Translations under genes and position numbers: made by a program
Origin: Zarea fungicola
Taxonomy: Eukaryota > Ascomycota > Sordariomycetes > Hypocreales > Cordycipitaceae
DNA length: 62,272 bases
Assembly (NCBI GenBank): GCA_900169235.1
Contig: FWCC01000362.1
Span: forward strand, 1-62,272
Direction: 5' to 3'
Part shown: in pieces, positions 33,681 to 44,545 of the stretch
Layout of the letters: each line of letters opens with the position of its first letter
Position numbering within the stretch: position 1 is the first letter of the stretch
The notes under the pieces: generated by a model
The model's input: only the letters and a program-made list of their open reading frames with translations
Database searches by the model: none
What the model was told of the DNA's origin: nothing

Positions 33681-34737
33681 TATATCGGTAAGCTTAAGTT
33701 TGATCGTGGGGTACAAAGTAAAGTAAAGGAAATTTAGGTTTCGTTTTGAGGCTCAATGCAAGTCTTTGTATTGTAGGTTGGTGTTGCTATTTGATGAATC
33801 TCATTTCGTTTTTATCTACAAACGTCTGGTTTATATGCAAATGCTCCGAGTCTGTCGATTTCCAATCTCTTCCAATCCCGATTGCTAATCTATCCGAATA
33901 AACCTCAGGATGTTTGGAATCTTGAATAGCACCAGCAGAGCTCTGATGCCTCAACTAGGCAACGGTTTAGACGCTTGGCAAGTTTGTTACGCAAAGTCCT
34001 GCCAAGTTCAAGGTCAAGCTTTACAGGCCTCTACAACCCCAAAACGGAAAAGCGCCTGCGTGGGCCGGTCATAACTAAGCATCAAGGTGCACAGCGCCGC
34101 ATAACATCGCAAATGTCCGCAGAGGCGCAGGTATTGACTAACTAATTTGTCTTTACATATGCGACTCTAGAGAATATTTTGATCAAAGGGGTATTCAGCC
34201 TGAAAACCAAATCTAGCTTGAGCAGTAATGAAGGTCTTTCTTTGCCTCATACCATGAATATAGTTCTTCATAATCATGGCGTGTAAGGGACCATCGATCT
34301 GTGGAATTGCCAGTCCACTTGCCCGTCAGGCTTGGTACCTTCAATAATGGCGATCTAAACTCTGCATTTACCATTGCTACTTTGCAGATTAGCCTTCTAG
34401 TGCGACAAGTTTCTGTTCGGCGGCCCCGGCAACCCGGTTGGCCAACTTGTGCGAATACCGAGCTAGTACGCCACTTTTGTCCGGGGGTCTACTGCCTCGA
34501 ATAGGAAAGTTACGGGGCTCGGGCTCTCGGGCATATAGCTGACCAATGCCAGCGAGCGGACGAGTCATTAACTAGATGGAGGCCAATAAAGTTGCAATAC
34601 ATAAGCAAAACAATTTAGTCTAGTCGATGATGTCGTCTCAAGGATTCTAATGCAAGTTTTCAGCCTCACCAACTTACTACGAGCCGCATGCAGACCGTAG
34701 AGATCTCATCACTGCACGACAACGCATAGTATCCAGC
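33681..34737. other. Gene-poor divergent region
   Basis: A 1,057-bp stretch between the reductase and the TF-domain gene, which are divergent. I see no coding pattern or clear repeat. Confidence 0.5.
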
Positions 34738-36475
34738 ATGTTTGAATTTGTCAGCTATCAGGGTCCTGCATTACCCAGGGACAAAAAAGTGCGGACCACC
34801 ATTCATCAGAAGGCCATGCAGCACAATGCCGCACTGCGAAAGCAGAGGAATGGCTATGGCAAGAAGAATACGACGCAGATCCCCCAGTGGATGGATATGA
34901 ATGAACACCCCTTGGTACAGCACGCCCTCTCACGGTTAACTGCTTACAGGAATTGACACCGTGCTGCACCGGAACAATCGCTAATGCATTTATTGTTGCA
35001 GACTGCCATCATTACATTGACCCCTCCGCCAAAGGATCCCCATATCGCCACCTTGACTCAGAGATTCCCAATCCTCACTTACGCCGCCCCTCTAACTGTC
35101 CTCCATGTCGGGTTTAGCAACTTTTGCTACATTAAATCCGACTTTACTTGCATCGGATTAACCTTATCTGTCTTATCCAAGGAACCGCTATGCTCGGGAG
35201 ATCTGGAAAAGCGGCGGCTCTTCTCGCATATCCCAAGCAGGTATGGGCACCATCTTCCACTAACGTACGCTACCGACTGCGTTGTTGCCAGGCTGGAGCA
35301 TATTATACGACTCGGTGGTAAATGGTGTGCATACCTAGATCAGGCGTCGCTGCCTCCATACATCAAGGCTCTTCAGTCTCTGCAAGAGGTCTTGGCAGAT
35401 GAGAAGCGCCGAATGGAGCCAGAGACGCTGTGCGCAGTGGAACTCCTTGGCATCTTTGAAGTAATTACCCCAGTACTCTGTTTCCCATCACACACACCGT
35501 TTATTCACGTTGCCCTACGGAGTATTAACATTTGTGTTCAGTTATTAAGTGGAACTCGCGACGGCAAAAAATGGAAGCATCATGCCGATGGCGCGGCAAG
35601 ACTTTTCCAGATGCGCGGGCCCGATCGGTTCAACACGGATTTTGACCTGTCATTATTTATTGCCCACGCTGGCTCAATTGTACGGCCCCCTGTACCCTTC
35701 TGCTATGCCACTACACATGGCACAACATGACTGACTTTTGACGCCCACACCATAGATATCTGTGGCGTTTCTGAGTGGACGCGATTGCTTCTTGGCGGAA
35801 CCCCAATGGATGGAGGTTATCGAGACCGCCGTGAGAAGCGATCCAGTCATTCCAAGTGACCAAATACACCTTGTCATCCAAATTTGGCACCAGCTCGTCA
35901 CTGGGCCCAACGCTTTTCGGCAAGTAGAGGATGTCATTCGAAACCCGGGAACGATACAAGAACGCAACGAAATCGTGTCGGCGCTCGCGACTGGACTTGG
36001 CCGGCTTCAGGAATGGGCCGTTGCCTCGCAGCGCTACACCTACGGCGAGGGCGAAGACGAGTGGAAAGGCTTGGCGGAGAGCGCATCGAGGATGCTGGAG
36101 ATTGACCGGCTTCGAATACCCGCCCTGCAGCAGTCCATCACCTGGTGCATCCTGCAGGGAACCTTTCTCCTCTGCTGCATGATCAAGGCCCGTCTGCTCT
36201 TCGCCCTTGCGCCTCGCCAATTCGCCCAGGCAGAAGTCACTTGCCAAGCTATAGCTCAGACGATTGCGGCGGCCAAGGAAGAGCCCGTTACGGCAGAAAG
36301 CGAAAAGCTGATGAATGGCTTGTTCATGTCCGAGGTTGCATGGATGTCAAAGGCAGTCTTGGTCTCCGCAGACGCTTGGGCAGATCCGTCGGCGGTGAAT
36401 GAGGAGAGCAAAATCCTAGAAAAGAGCGTGTTCAAGAAGTGGTGTATATCTATGGGAAGAGAAGTGGACTACTAA
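34738..36475 (+). CDS. Fungal TF-domain protein without a zinc cluster
   Basis: Four exons, 34738-34914, 35002-35460, 35542-35679 and 35756-36475, give 497 residues. The N-terminus (MFEFVSYQGPALPRDKKVR, then KAMQHNAALRKQRNGYGKKN) is the conserved basic head of a fungal family related to Zn2Cys6 factors but lacking cysteines. It leads to the fungal-specific TF region (FSHIPSRYG, ETLCAVELLGIFE, HADGAARLFQMRGPDRFNTD). The second intron is a multiple of three with no stop, so its removal rests on family alignment. Exon 1/2 joining is less certain than the rest. Presumed nuclear regulator or regulator-like protein. Confidence 0.75.
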
Positions 36476-37192
36476 GCACTGCGAATTGCTTCTGTACTAT
36501 TAGATGAATTAATGACAAAAATGGACTAAAACTCTGTATGAGTAGATCCGGAGGCGTTACTTTGTATCCTGTTGAGTGTGCGACGCTGGGCCGCTTCCAG
36601 GTATTTTAGCCAGTAATCTCGCTTCTTTAGCAGGGTACTTTTCATTATGTGTCAATTCTATGAAGGCCAAGGTACCAGTCCAGTCCCCATGTACGTGTGC
36701 TGTATCTGAGGACAGGGGTCATGTGGCCAATCCCAATGTACTTTAACCGTTACGTTATTACATTGGGTATGCTTAGGAACTTTGCACAGTCGAAAGAACG
36801 CATGTTTTGGCAAATACGAAGCCGAATACATGTTCAAGTTATTTTTGTGTGTCATTGTTAACAGTGATGTTGAACGCAATTACTTGTCGGCCCAAAGAGC
36901 AACACAGTAACTAGACCCAACTGGTCACTGATCTGCATAGTAGTCGCAACAAGGAAGAACTTTAGGGAGCAGCGTAAGCGTTCTAAATCCAACAGTACAG
37001 GGCCCGTCCGCCTATACGTTGCCAGGGGTAAGCTTGAATACAATGGCGCCACTCAGGACCAGTCGCAGACGGAGCTGACGACGCCCAGCCTGTCAAGGGC
37101 CCCTCCCGCAAGACAAGCCAAGGCGGCGATGCTTCTTTTTCTTGGCAAGAACGCATAGGGCTGAATGATTGCATGGCATCGCCGGCGTCAAC
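36476..37192. other. Intergenic region
   Basis: A 717-bp stretch between two plus-strand genes. No gene or clear repeat is seen; it is the presumed promoter of the DUF3431 gene. Confidence 0.5.
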
Positions 37193-38266
37193 ATGCCGCG
37201 GAACAGCCCCGTTCTGCTCGTCGCACTCTGCACAGCGACACTCTTTTACATTTTTTTCAACGTGCAATGGCATGGCGCCGCACCAAGGCCGCTACCCAAC
37301 TGGCGCGACAACGCCTTTGGTGGTAGCGGCGCGGCGCCGACGAGGAACTTTACCGTCAACGTGGTAGTGGCCAGCCTAGAGGCCGACGACACGTCATGGA
37401 CGGCCAAGATTCAGATTCCCAATCTTAAAGTTATTCGATACGTGAGCGACAATCCCAGCGCCCGTTTCCGCCCCGTCGTCCCGCGAAAAGGCCGCGAGGC
37501 CCTCATCTACCACACCTATTTCTACGACTTTTACGACGACCTGCCGGACCTCTCGATCATGATCCACGCGGAGGAGGACCCGTGGCACATTGAAGGCGTG
37601 CTGCAGCAGTCGATGCTCTTCACGCTGGACCGGCTCGACCTCGAGCGCGCGCACGAGCGCGGCTACGCCAACCTCCGCGTCAACTGGGAGAATGCGTGCC
37701 CGGCCTGGCTCGACACCACCAAAAAGCCCGAGGAGTCGGTCAAGCAGGAGGAGCCGTACATGCGCGAGGCATTCGAGGGCAACTTTGGACCCCTCGACGT
37801 CCCGCGCATCCTGGCCGGCCCGTGCTGCTCGCAGTTTGTCGTGTCCAGGGACGCGATCCGGCGGCATCCGCGGAGCCAGTACCGGCGCAGCACCAACTGG
37901 CTGGTGCAGACGGAGTGGTCCGACTACATTGCGGGCCGCACGTGGGAGCACATGTTTCCGTGGCTGTTTCGGGGCGAGGCCACCGACTGCCCCGTCGAGT
38001 GGAAGACGTACTGCAGCATGTACGGCATCTGCTTCGAGGATCCAGACGGTCCGTCGCGGTATAACAAGCTCTGGCAGGAGAAGCGGGATTTGATGGAGGC
38101 CACTGAGATCTTGCGTGAGATTTTGGATCCCCAGGAGGGTGTAAAGGCAAGACAGAGGATGCGTGAAATTGATGATATTTTGCGAGCTGAGATTATCGTT
38201 GCATTGGAGAGGGGGAAAGACGAGCGTCTAAGGTCAAAGGCCTTTACGAATATATTTGATACCTGA
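37193..38266 (+). CDS. DUF3431 family type II membrane protein
   Basis: Single exon, 357 residues. I chose the ATG at 37193; a reading from 37169 would start at TTG. A short cytosolic end is followed by one membrane segment (VLLVALCTATLFYIFF, about residues 6-22) and a lumenal or extracellular domain. That domain holds the DUF3431 signatures: VNVVVASLEADDTSWT, IYHTYFYDFYDDLPDL, MIHAEEDPWH, GPCCSQFVVSRDAIRRHP and a conserved WEHMFPWLF. The fold resembles glycosyltransferase-like type II anchored proteins, but no activity is established. GC content and GC-rich codon use are higher than in the neighbours (see the strongly GC-ended codons at 37500-38000). Confidence 0.88.
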   Translation: MPRNSPVLLVALCTATLFYIFFNVQWHGAAPRPLPNWRDNAFGGSGAAPTRNFTVNVVVASLEADDTSWTAKIQIPNLKVIRYVSDNPSARFRPVVPRKGREALIYHTYFYDFYDDLPDLSIMIHAEEDPWHIEGVLQQSMLFTLDRLDLERAHERGYANLRVNWENACPAWLDTTKKPEESVKQEEPYMREAFEGNFGPLDVPRILAGPCCSQFVVSRDAIRRHPRSQYRRSTNWLVQTEWSDYIAGRTWEHMFPWLFRGEATDCPVEWKTYCSMYGICFEDPDGPSRYNKLWQEKRDLMEATEILREILDPQEGVKARQRMREIDDILRAEIIVALERGKDERLRSKAFTNIFDT

Positions 38267-38711
38267 ATGTTTTGTAGAAACAATAAATTACCTGTACATA
38301 AGTGTCCGCTCGGCGTTCCACACCACAACTTGGCTGGATTTCATACTGCGAATGACCGACCAATTGAGTAACAAACTGCTGAAGTCATATGGCAAAGAGA
38401 AGCCAGTATTTTTCATACGAACGGCAGGAACTAGACTGCAGTTTGACGTAGCAGGGAATTTCTCTCAATTACCACATCTTTGTGTTGTCAGAAGCTAGTC
38501 GCAACCCGGCGCTGTCAAATCAATACATAAATATCCGTATGTTGGCAGCAATACATTTCCTGTCCGATGAAGCAAAAGAATGAAGCACAGCTTTTTTCAG
38601 CATTTCTTCTGCAGTACTGGCATTCTGAAATCGTCATCAAATCATCATCTCATTAGTTTAGCAAGCCCGCAACTAAAAAATGGCCTTTAATCAGTACTGA
38701 ACTTCCTCATC
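38267..38711. other. Convergent intergenic spacer
   Basis: A 445-bp stretch between the 3' ends of the DUF3431 gene and the MYND-type gene. Nothing recognisable. Confidence 0.5.
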
Positions 38712-39877
38712 TCATGCAAATATTGGCGAATCAGACAGCATAGGCGTGAGAGGTCGGGGAGGCGGGCACAAGGAGATGGCGTCTTCAACGGCACGATCCA
38801 GGAATTTCCAGAGGTGCTTGAGGCCTACCGTGTCACGCAGCTCCTCGATGGTATGGGAGTGGCGCGACTTGCGTAGAAGCCTCTCAATTTCCTCGTGCGA
38901 GTCGCGCGCTGCACATGCCCGTGCGTCGACGAGTAGGTCCAGGACGCCTGCCGTCTCCCAAAATGCGGCGTACCAATGCCGCACAGCGAGCATCATTTCC
39001 TCGGGAGAGCCAATTGAGTACGCCGAGGGCAGCTGGCTGAGTGCCTCGTCGGGGTCAAACAGGTGGACCATGAAGTACGGGTTGGCCTCGACCAAGGCGG
39101 CACCGAGCTTGCGCATCTGTTTTATGAGCGTAGACTGCGTCTGTTGCAGGGACTTGGTCGACTGGCCCGCAAGCTTTCTCGACAGCGGACTTCGAACCAC
39201 ATCCCGCTCGACCAACGCGCTTACCTCTGGTGGGAGGGAGTGACGCGTGAGCACCTTGCGCACGGTGCGTATGTAGCGAATATCGACGAGAATCTTTATC
39301 TTTAGCAACAAAATAGAAAGAATGCCATCCAATGAAGCGAATTTGCCGAGAATATATCCTGGATACTCAAAGGGGTCGGCACCGCGAATACCAAGGTACG
39401 GCAGGCTCATGTCGCCCCAGTCGTAATTGTCGTCTGTGCCCGTGGCCCACCACTTTACAAAGTCGTAGCAGTCCTGGTCAAGGTCCAGCCGCAGCATCAT
39501 ACCTGGTACAATGTCACGCAGCCCCAAGTTGTCGCTCCGGCACAACCGCAGCATGTCGCGCATGTGTTTCAGTGCCTCTTGCACACTGCTGAGCGTTCCC
39601 AGCGGGAGGAGATGCTCGCCGGCGAGTGCAAAGCGCGCGCGCATATAGTCGCGGGTGCTCCAGATGCGCCAGAAATGACCGACACTGGTCTCAAACGCAT
39701 TGGCGGGGGTCGGAAAATCTGGCGTCGCATTGCGGACACGAGAGTCTTCTTCGGCCAGTCTGATACGTGCACCTTTGATACCCGCACATGGTGATTGGTG
39801 TTGCGGCTACAATAGCGGACAGCGGAACATTGTGAGCATCGGCGAAGCTTCACTGGAGTAGCTTGGCAGTAGGCGCA
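38712..39877 (-). pseudogene. MYND zinc-finger family protein, broken N-terminus
   Basis: A large intact reading (39806-38712, 364 codons) encodes the body of a fungal MYND-finger family protein: AEEDSRVRNATPDFPTP, AFETSVGHFWRIWSTRDY, MRARFALAGEHLLP and DQDCYDFVKWWATG. The first half of the finger (CAYC, then RRCSQC and RYC, 39877-39809) lies just upstream in a different frame with no ATG. The finger's C-x3-CQ-x2-DW part is missing, while its final H-x3-C (HQSPC) is already in the body frame. This looks like a deletion of about 20-25 nt with frameshift. Alternatives: a 47-nt intron (gtgaag...gtag) that would remove the middle of the finger, or an assembly error. A start at M39644 would give 310 residues. 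Confidence 0.65.
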
Positions 39878-39964
39878 CCGATGGCGAAGCGGCCGGACGG
39901 ACCTTTGAAGTCTTGTGCACCTGTCATGTTGTTGAACCAGTTGGAATGATGGCAACGACGACAA

Positions 39965-40453
39965 TTACATGGATCACTCAAACACTCAAGTTGGTGCGAT
40001 TGTCCTGAGGAGTGTTTGGTGGCTTTGGCTCGTCCTTGCGTTTGCTCCGGCCGGCGGAATAACAATGCCCCGTACTCTTCTCTGGACCAGTGAGCTCGAA
40101 CAAGTCACATCCATTGCGACCTGTAACCTGTATTTTACATCGCCCGTTTGTATCTCAGCATCAATAGATGTAATATCCATCCTGTGAGAAAACTGGGGGC
40201 GCTGCTGGACGCTTGTGTGTGTGGTGGGTGATGGTGTCCGCATTCCCCCATATGATTCGGCCGAACTAACTTCAATTATTATGGATTGCGGTCCACATCT
40301 CTGGTTCTCAGAATAAACAACCTGCTCAAATGAAAAGCTAGTTATTATTGACCAACTGGTTAATGTTGTCTCAAGAAACTCCGAGGCTTTCCTGCCAACA
40401 ATTCGTTGAGCTTCTAGCATAAGTATAACTTCAAATTGCATCTCCAATCAGGC
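39965..40453. other. Region upstream of the MYND gene
   Basis: A 489-bp stretch. An open minus-strand reading exists near 39986-40441 but lacks domain evidence. It might hold a lost first exon of the MYND gene; I could not assemble one. Confidence 0.35.
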
Positions 40454-40921
40454 TCAATTTTTCTCCTTGCTGTTCAAAAGCCTCTTCCAACCCCAGTATC
40501 CTCCATCCAAGTCTGTAGCCTTCCTTAGCCCTAGCCTCTTCAGCTCGCTGGCAGCAAGGGAGCTTGTATAGCCCTCTGAGCAAAACACGACCACTCTCGT
40601 GTCATAGCCAAAAGTGTCGACGACCTCTTTTATCCGTGATTCGGCTTGTGGATCAAGACGCCATTCCAAAACGTTGCGTTCAATAATATGGATTTTATGC
40701 TCAGCAGAGATGTCTGAGGGAAAGGCCAAGAAGCCCTCTCTTTCTCTTTGCGCGACGGGACGGATGTCAACGAGATGGACAGGCTGCTGGGAACCTTGTG
40801 GCTGCAGTTCCGCGAGAAGTTGGGAAGCTGTGACGCGTTCGAGGTGGGAGCGTGCTTCTTCCAAAATTTCGTCGATGCTTTTAGCGCCCGGCGGAGGTGT
40901 ATGCGTCGACATTTTTAGCAT
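40454..40921 (-). CDS. Single-domain rhodanese-like protein
   Basis: Single exon, 155 residues from the ATG at 40921; ATG 40912 (MSTHTPPPG) is an equally good start giving 152. The rhodanese domain occupies nearly the whole protein: LLAELQ and VHLVDIRPVAQREREG early on, then the active-site loop VVFCSEGYTSSLAASEL with the catalytic cysteine, and the closing ATDLDGGYWGWKR. The CSEGYTSS loop is the type found in single-domain sulfurtransferases. Such proteins move sulfane sulfur or serve in thiol stress responses. Cytosolic. No functional link to neighbours is evident. Confidence 0.88.
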   Translation of the reverse strand: MLKMSTHTPPPGAKSIDEILEEARSHLERVTASQLLAELQPQGSQQPVHLVDIRPVAQREREGFLAFPSDISAEHKIHIIERNVLEWRLDPQAESRIKEVVDTFGYDTRVVVFCSEGYTSSLAASELKRLGLRKATDLDGGYWGWKRLLNSKEKN

Positions 40922-41599
40922 CAACAGCCGCACTGAGACGATATGGATTTGAGACGATGTGCGTTTGAGACGATATAGGTTTGTAGGTGTAGAATTCAGT
41001 TTTTAGGATAAACGAGAGAGTTTAAACTAGATGCGCGGGGTGATTGTCAGTTTTGGCTAACAGTAAAAGGCCCAGGCGCTTGCTCTCCGGTCCACCCCCG
41101 AAGTCGTCATTATGGGACTGGATTAGCATCACGGACTCCCATCTGCTGGTCCAACGGGCTGTGATGGCCAAAACTGGTCTGCACCGTTGTTGCACGGCTT
41201 TTGGCCATTTTATAACTCGGGATTTCGCCCGGCAGGATGAAATGCTTCACAGCTACTGAATTGATATTTACTGGAAAGTCAATTCACGACATACCACCGC
41301 TTTCCCTCCTACGCCCCACGCCGACTTTGGCTTGGTCCTGCAGGAAGCGATTGCTTCCTTAGAGCAAGCCATAGTCATTTACGAAAGAAAGTAAAAGATA
41401 AAAGTAAATAACCCATCATATTGCTTGAACTACATAATTAGTTAGACCTATGAAAACCGATCAGGCACACCGGGGACCACTGATTCAACGCTCACTTACT
41501 TCAATCAAGTATGTCGCACCATATACTGCTTCCACTAGACCTTGCAATAAGAAGACGCACACCCCAGCTATCTTCACTACACAGCTTATATGTGATTTG
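40922..41599. other. Intergenic region
   Basis: A 678-bp stretch between two minus-strand genes. Nothing coding is seen. Confidence 0.5.
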
Positions 41600-42661
41600 C
41601 TACTCCCCATCGTTAGTTGGGTTGACGATGAATGGTTTGCTGCACAGCATCGGCGTCGCATCTGGGAGATCCAGCTTGACCATATTCTCCGCCACAAAGG
41701 GCAACGACTTGGCAGCCCGTAGAGCCTTCTTACTGACCATACCACCCCTCTTCTCGAGAGCAAGCTTCGTCTGGAACTTTACAGCAGCAACATAGTATTC
41801 TATGACGCCTTTGCTGGACTCGTCCCTAACCCACCTCTGGTTGTGCCACGACGAGGACCCCTGCCAGCGAGTCACCTTGTAGCTATTCGGCGTCGCGTCA
41901 GCAAACAGGGGCGTCCCGTCGCCTTTCCGCAAGTGCCACATCTCCGTCATTTGCTTCGCCAGATCGTCCAGCTGCTTCTGCTTCCGCTTCACCGTCTCCA
42001 TCTCAATAATGACCTCGTCCACGCTCGAGGGTAGGGCGCTGCACACATCCGGTATCCATCGGCCGTCAAAATGCAGCCGCTCGTCACGCTCCCAGAACCA
42101 AAAGTCGGCGTGTCGTATGGTAATGTACAGGCGTCGAAAGGCAAGATCCGGCACAGTCTCGAGAAAGCTGGCCACCTCCCGGCCCTCGATCCTGTACATT
42201 TGCGTGAAGACGCGAAAAGAGCCAATTTCAACGGACTGCTGCTGCCCGTGGAGGCGCTTGATGTCGCGGACAGTGCGCGCAAGACGCCTGGCTGCAGACT
42301 CAAAGTTGTAGTGCGGCGGTGCCCGGTCCGGACTCGTAATCCAGTGCGTCTGCTCCTTTAGCATAAAGGGCAGGAACCAGGTCTCGTGGAAGACGGCCTG
42401 GCAGGTCTGCAGCAGCGCAATGTCGGACCGGCGCGGAGAGGTATACGACGGACGAGTCCAGCACGAGTCCCTCTCGTACTGGTGATGTGCCGCCGGGTCT
42501 TCATAGTCGGCCAGGGCTAGCCTGAAGATGCTCTCCCGTATTTCAGGAGGAACTTTGAACAGGCCGCATTTGTTCTGAGGATTTCGTTTCTTCTTGAGCG
42601 GCTGCTGTTTCGCCTGCAGGCGGATGTGCATGGGCTGCACCTTTTTTGTAAGCCTGGGCAT
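41600..42661 (-). CDS. F-box/2EXR-like domain protein, unknown function
   Basis: Single exon, 353 residues. A lysine- and glutamine-rich head (KQQPLKKKRNPQNK) precedes FKVPPEIRESIFRLALADYE, the start of a 2EXR/F-box-like module found in large fungal families. ALLQTCQAVFHETW and ITIRHADFWFWERDERLHFD follow. No enzymatic motif is seen. The charged C-terminal third is predicted soluble. Function unknown; F-box-like proteins usually act as substrate adaptors in ubiquitination, but the Skp1-binding part is only partly recognisable here. Confidence 0.75.
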   Translation of the reverse strand: MPRLTKKVQPMHIRLQAKQQPLKKKRNPQNKCGLFKVPPEIRESIFRLALADYEDPAAHHQYERDSCWTRPSYTSPRRSDIALLQTCQAVFHETWFLPFMLKEQTHWITSPDRAPPHYNFESAARRLARTVRDIKRLHGQQQSVEIGSFRVFTQMYRIEGREVASFLETVPDLAFRRLYITIRHADFWFWERDERLHFDGRWIPDVCSALPSSVDEVIIEMETVKRKQKQLDDLAKQMTEMWHLRKGDGTPLFADATPNSYKVTRWQGSSSWHNQRWVRDESSKGVIEYYVAAVKFQTKLALEKRGGMVSKKALRAAKSLPFVAENMVKLDLPDATPMLCSKPFIVNPTNDGE

Positions 42662-43231
42662 CGGCGGCAGCTCTGCGTTTATCAGAACCGGGGGGAAAAA
42701 AAGGATATGGGGCTTGAGAAAGTTTTAAGGATACAGGTGAAGCAAGAGTAAACTCGGCTAAATATATACAGGATGCGTGAGCGGGAAATTGGTTAACGAC
42801 GGGGGACAATCGAGCGGCGCAATCGCGGGGTACAGAATTCACGCTGGTTGCCTGGTGGCTGCCTCCAGCCAACTGCCTGCCTGGATTACCCTCCTGTTCA
42901 AACATGCATGGCCGCTTGTTTTGACGTTATTTTGCTTGGTTTCCTCAATAATTTCCGTGGCTGAGTCACCTGAGAACCAGGCTCTCTTCTTGGCAGATGT
43001 CCCACTGGTCGCATCGCAATCTTTAATCTTGGAGTTGCTTTGGTGATGGTATCACGCAAGAAAGTAACTGGCTGCAGGAGCTGTAATTAACTGAAATAAA
43101 GGAAGGCTATATTAGCATCGCCGGAGACACTTTTTGAGGGCGCTTCACTTGGTGCTGGATACTTGCAGCGCAAACCCCGGTCATACTTGACCCAATACTG
43201 GATTCTGGCTCGGCATCCGACACTCAGCTAA
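42662..43231. other. Intergenic region
   Basis: A 570-bp stretch between two minus-strand genes. No feature is seen. Confidence 0.5.
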
Positions 43232-44050
43232 TCACAAAGGAGGCTCCCCTCGACTTTTTCGCCAATAGTTGGTGGAATATATTATATCCCAACAGCCGTC
43301 CACAATTTCAGGCCACTTGCAAGCAAATTCGTCACTCATCTCCCAACTCGCCGAATCACACGGGTCACCCCACACCATCAAGCCTGGCCTGGCACAGCTC
43401 AACTGCAGTTCCCCTGCTCCAGTCAGGTCTTTGCACAAGTCCGTTTCAAAATCCTTCTCGGCGTCTGCCCATTCAAGAGTCGCTCGTAAAATGTTGTCGC
43501 GAAACTGTGCCGATGGGATCAAATCTAGCCATGGATGATGTATGACGTGACGCTGCAGTGTTGTCGGCTTCAGCTTGGGATGTACAACTTTGCCAAGCAC
43601 GGCGATGCCGCCATGGGCCACGGCGCAGAAGCTCGAGAGGCTGTCATCTTGGCAGACCGTATCCCAGGTATAGCCTAAATGCAGCGCATTCGACACAAGG
43701 CCTCTTATTATATTGTCATGGACCACTGTAAGCAATCGATTATCCGCCGAGAGAAGCAGGCGCCGCATTTGCCTAAACTCCGGTACGCAGCATGTGTCCC
43801 GCAGCATCATGGCCGAGTTGGCAGAGGCTGTCGGCTTAGCCCATTTTATAACGTGAAATGTGCGTGCTTCACACTCCTTGGCCACTTGATTCTCGCGAAT
43901 TTGAATTGCCTTTTGTGCTTCTCTTAATCCTGCCGACGCATCCAGCCATGTGAGTATATGCTTCAGTATGGATGTGGTTGGGTGGTTACGACTGCGTACG
44001 ATAAGCTTTCTGTGACCGCCGATTCTGCAACCGACGCCTTTCGGAGGCAT
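43232..44050 (-). CDS. DUF3425 (bZIP C-terminal) protein lacking a basic region
   Basis: Single exon, 272 residues. The C-terminal two thirds are the DUF3425 domain usually found behind a bZIP in ascomycetes: DNIIRGLVSNALHLGYTWD, HHPWLDLIPSAQFRDNIL, GLMVWGDPCDSASWEMSDEF and the ending STNYWRKSRGEPPL. The N-terminus (MPPKGVGCRIGGHRKLIVRS) does not contain the NxxxQRxxR-type basic region or a leucine zipper. None is obvious in the 500 bp upstream. Either the bZIP exon has been lost or the protein works without DNA binding. Confidence 0.75.
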   Translation of the reverse strand: MPPKGVGCRIGGHRKLIVRSRNHPTTSILKHILTWLDASAGLREAQKAIQIRENQVAKECEARTFHVIKWAKPTASANSAMMLRDTCCVPEFRQMRRLLLSADNRLLTVVHDNIIRGLVSNALHLGYTWDTVCQDDSLSSFCAVAHGGIAVLGKVVHPKLKPTTLQRHVIHHPWLDLIPSAQFRDNILRATLEWADAEKDFETDLCKDLTGAGELQLSCARPGLMVWGDPCDSASWEMSDEFACKWPEIVDGCWDIIYSTNYWRKSRGEPPL

Positions 44051-44545
44051 TGGTCGGGGAAGAGGGCAATCTATCTTTGACAGGTTTTGATACCATGCTC
44101 GACTCTCAGCGCTAGTGATGCTTCGATGGATTCAATAAACTTGGTGCCTACGTGTCATGCCGGGGATCCAAAGTAAACGCTCTTGATGGTGTGCTGTAGA
44201 ATTTTCCAACTCAATCAATAGAGTATAGTTCTCTTAAGAATAGGATTATAATTGTACTAGACTTTTCGCAATCTAGAAAGCGAGGTGTAGAGCATCCATG
44301 GAGTCCGTTATCTCCGTGTTCTCCGTAGCCCGAGCTGCTTACTTCCTGTTTCGGTAATAAGCAAGGACAGACTATAAGACTACTTCAGCCTCTGGTGGCC
44401 AAATAACCAAGTTCTTGAAAGCAAAAAAATTGAAGAGACATGTCCATTAGCAATAATTGACTGATCGATCGATTGAAAGCAATGCCTGCCAATTTGTGTG
44501 GCAGCACACATGGAGAACAGCAATCGACACAGCACATTCGCTCAC
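44051..44545. other. Intergenic region
   Basis: A 495-bp stretch. I looked for a bZIP basic-region exon for the downstream DUF3425 gene and saw none. Confidence 0.45.

Noticed and set aside
37590..38093. Long plus and minus readings inside the DUF3431 gene
   Set aside because: GC-rich codons keep other frames open; their products are Arg/Ala/Ser-rich without homology, while the DUF3431 frame shows conserved motifs.
39986..40441. Minus-strand open reading upstream of the MYND gene
   Set aside because: Low-complexity composition and no domain match; could not be spliced into the MYND body.
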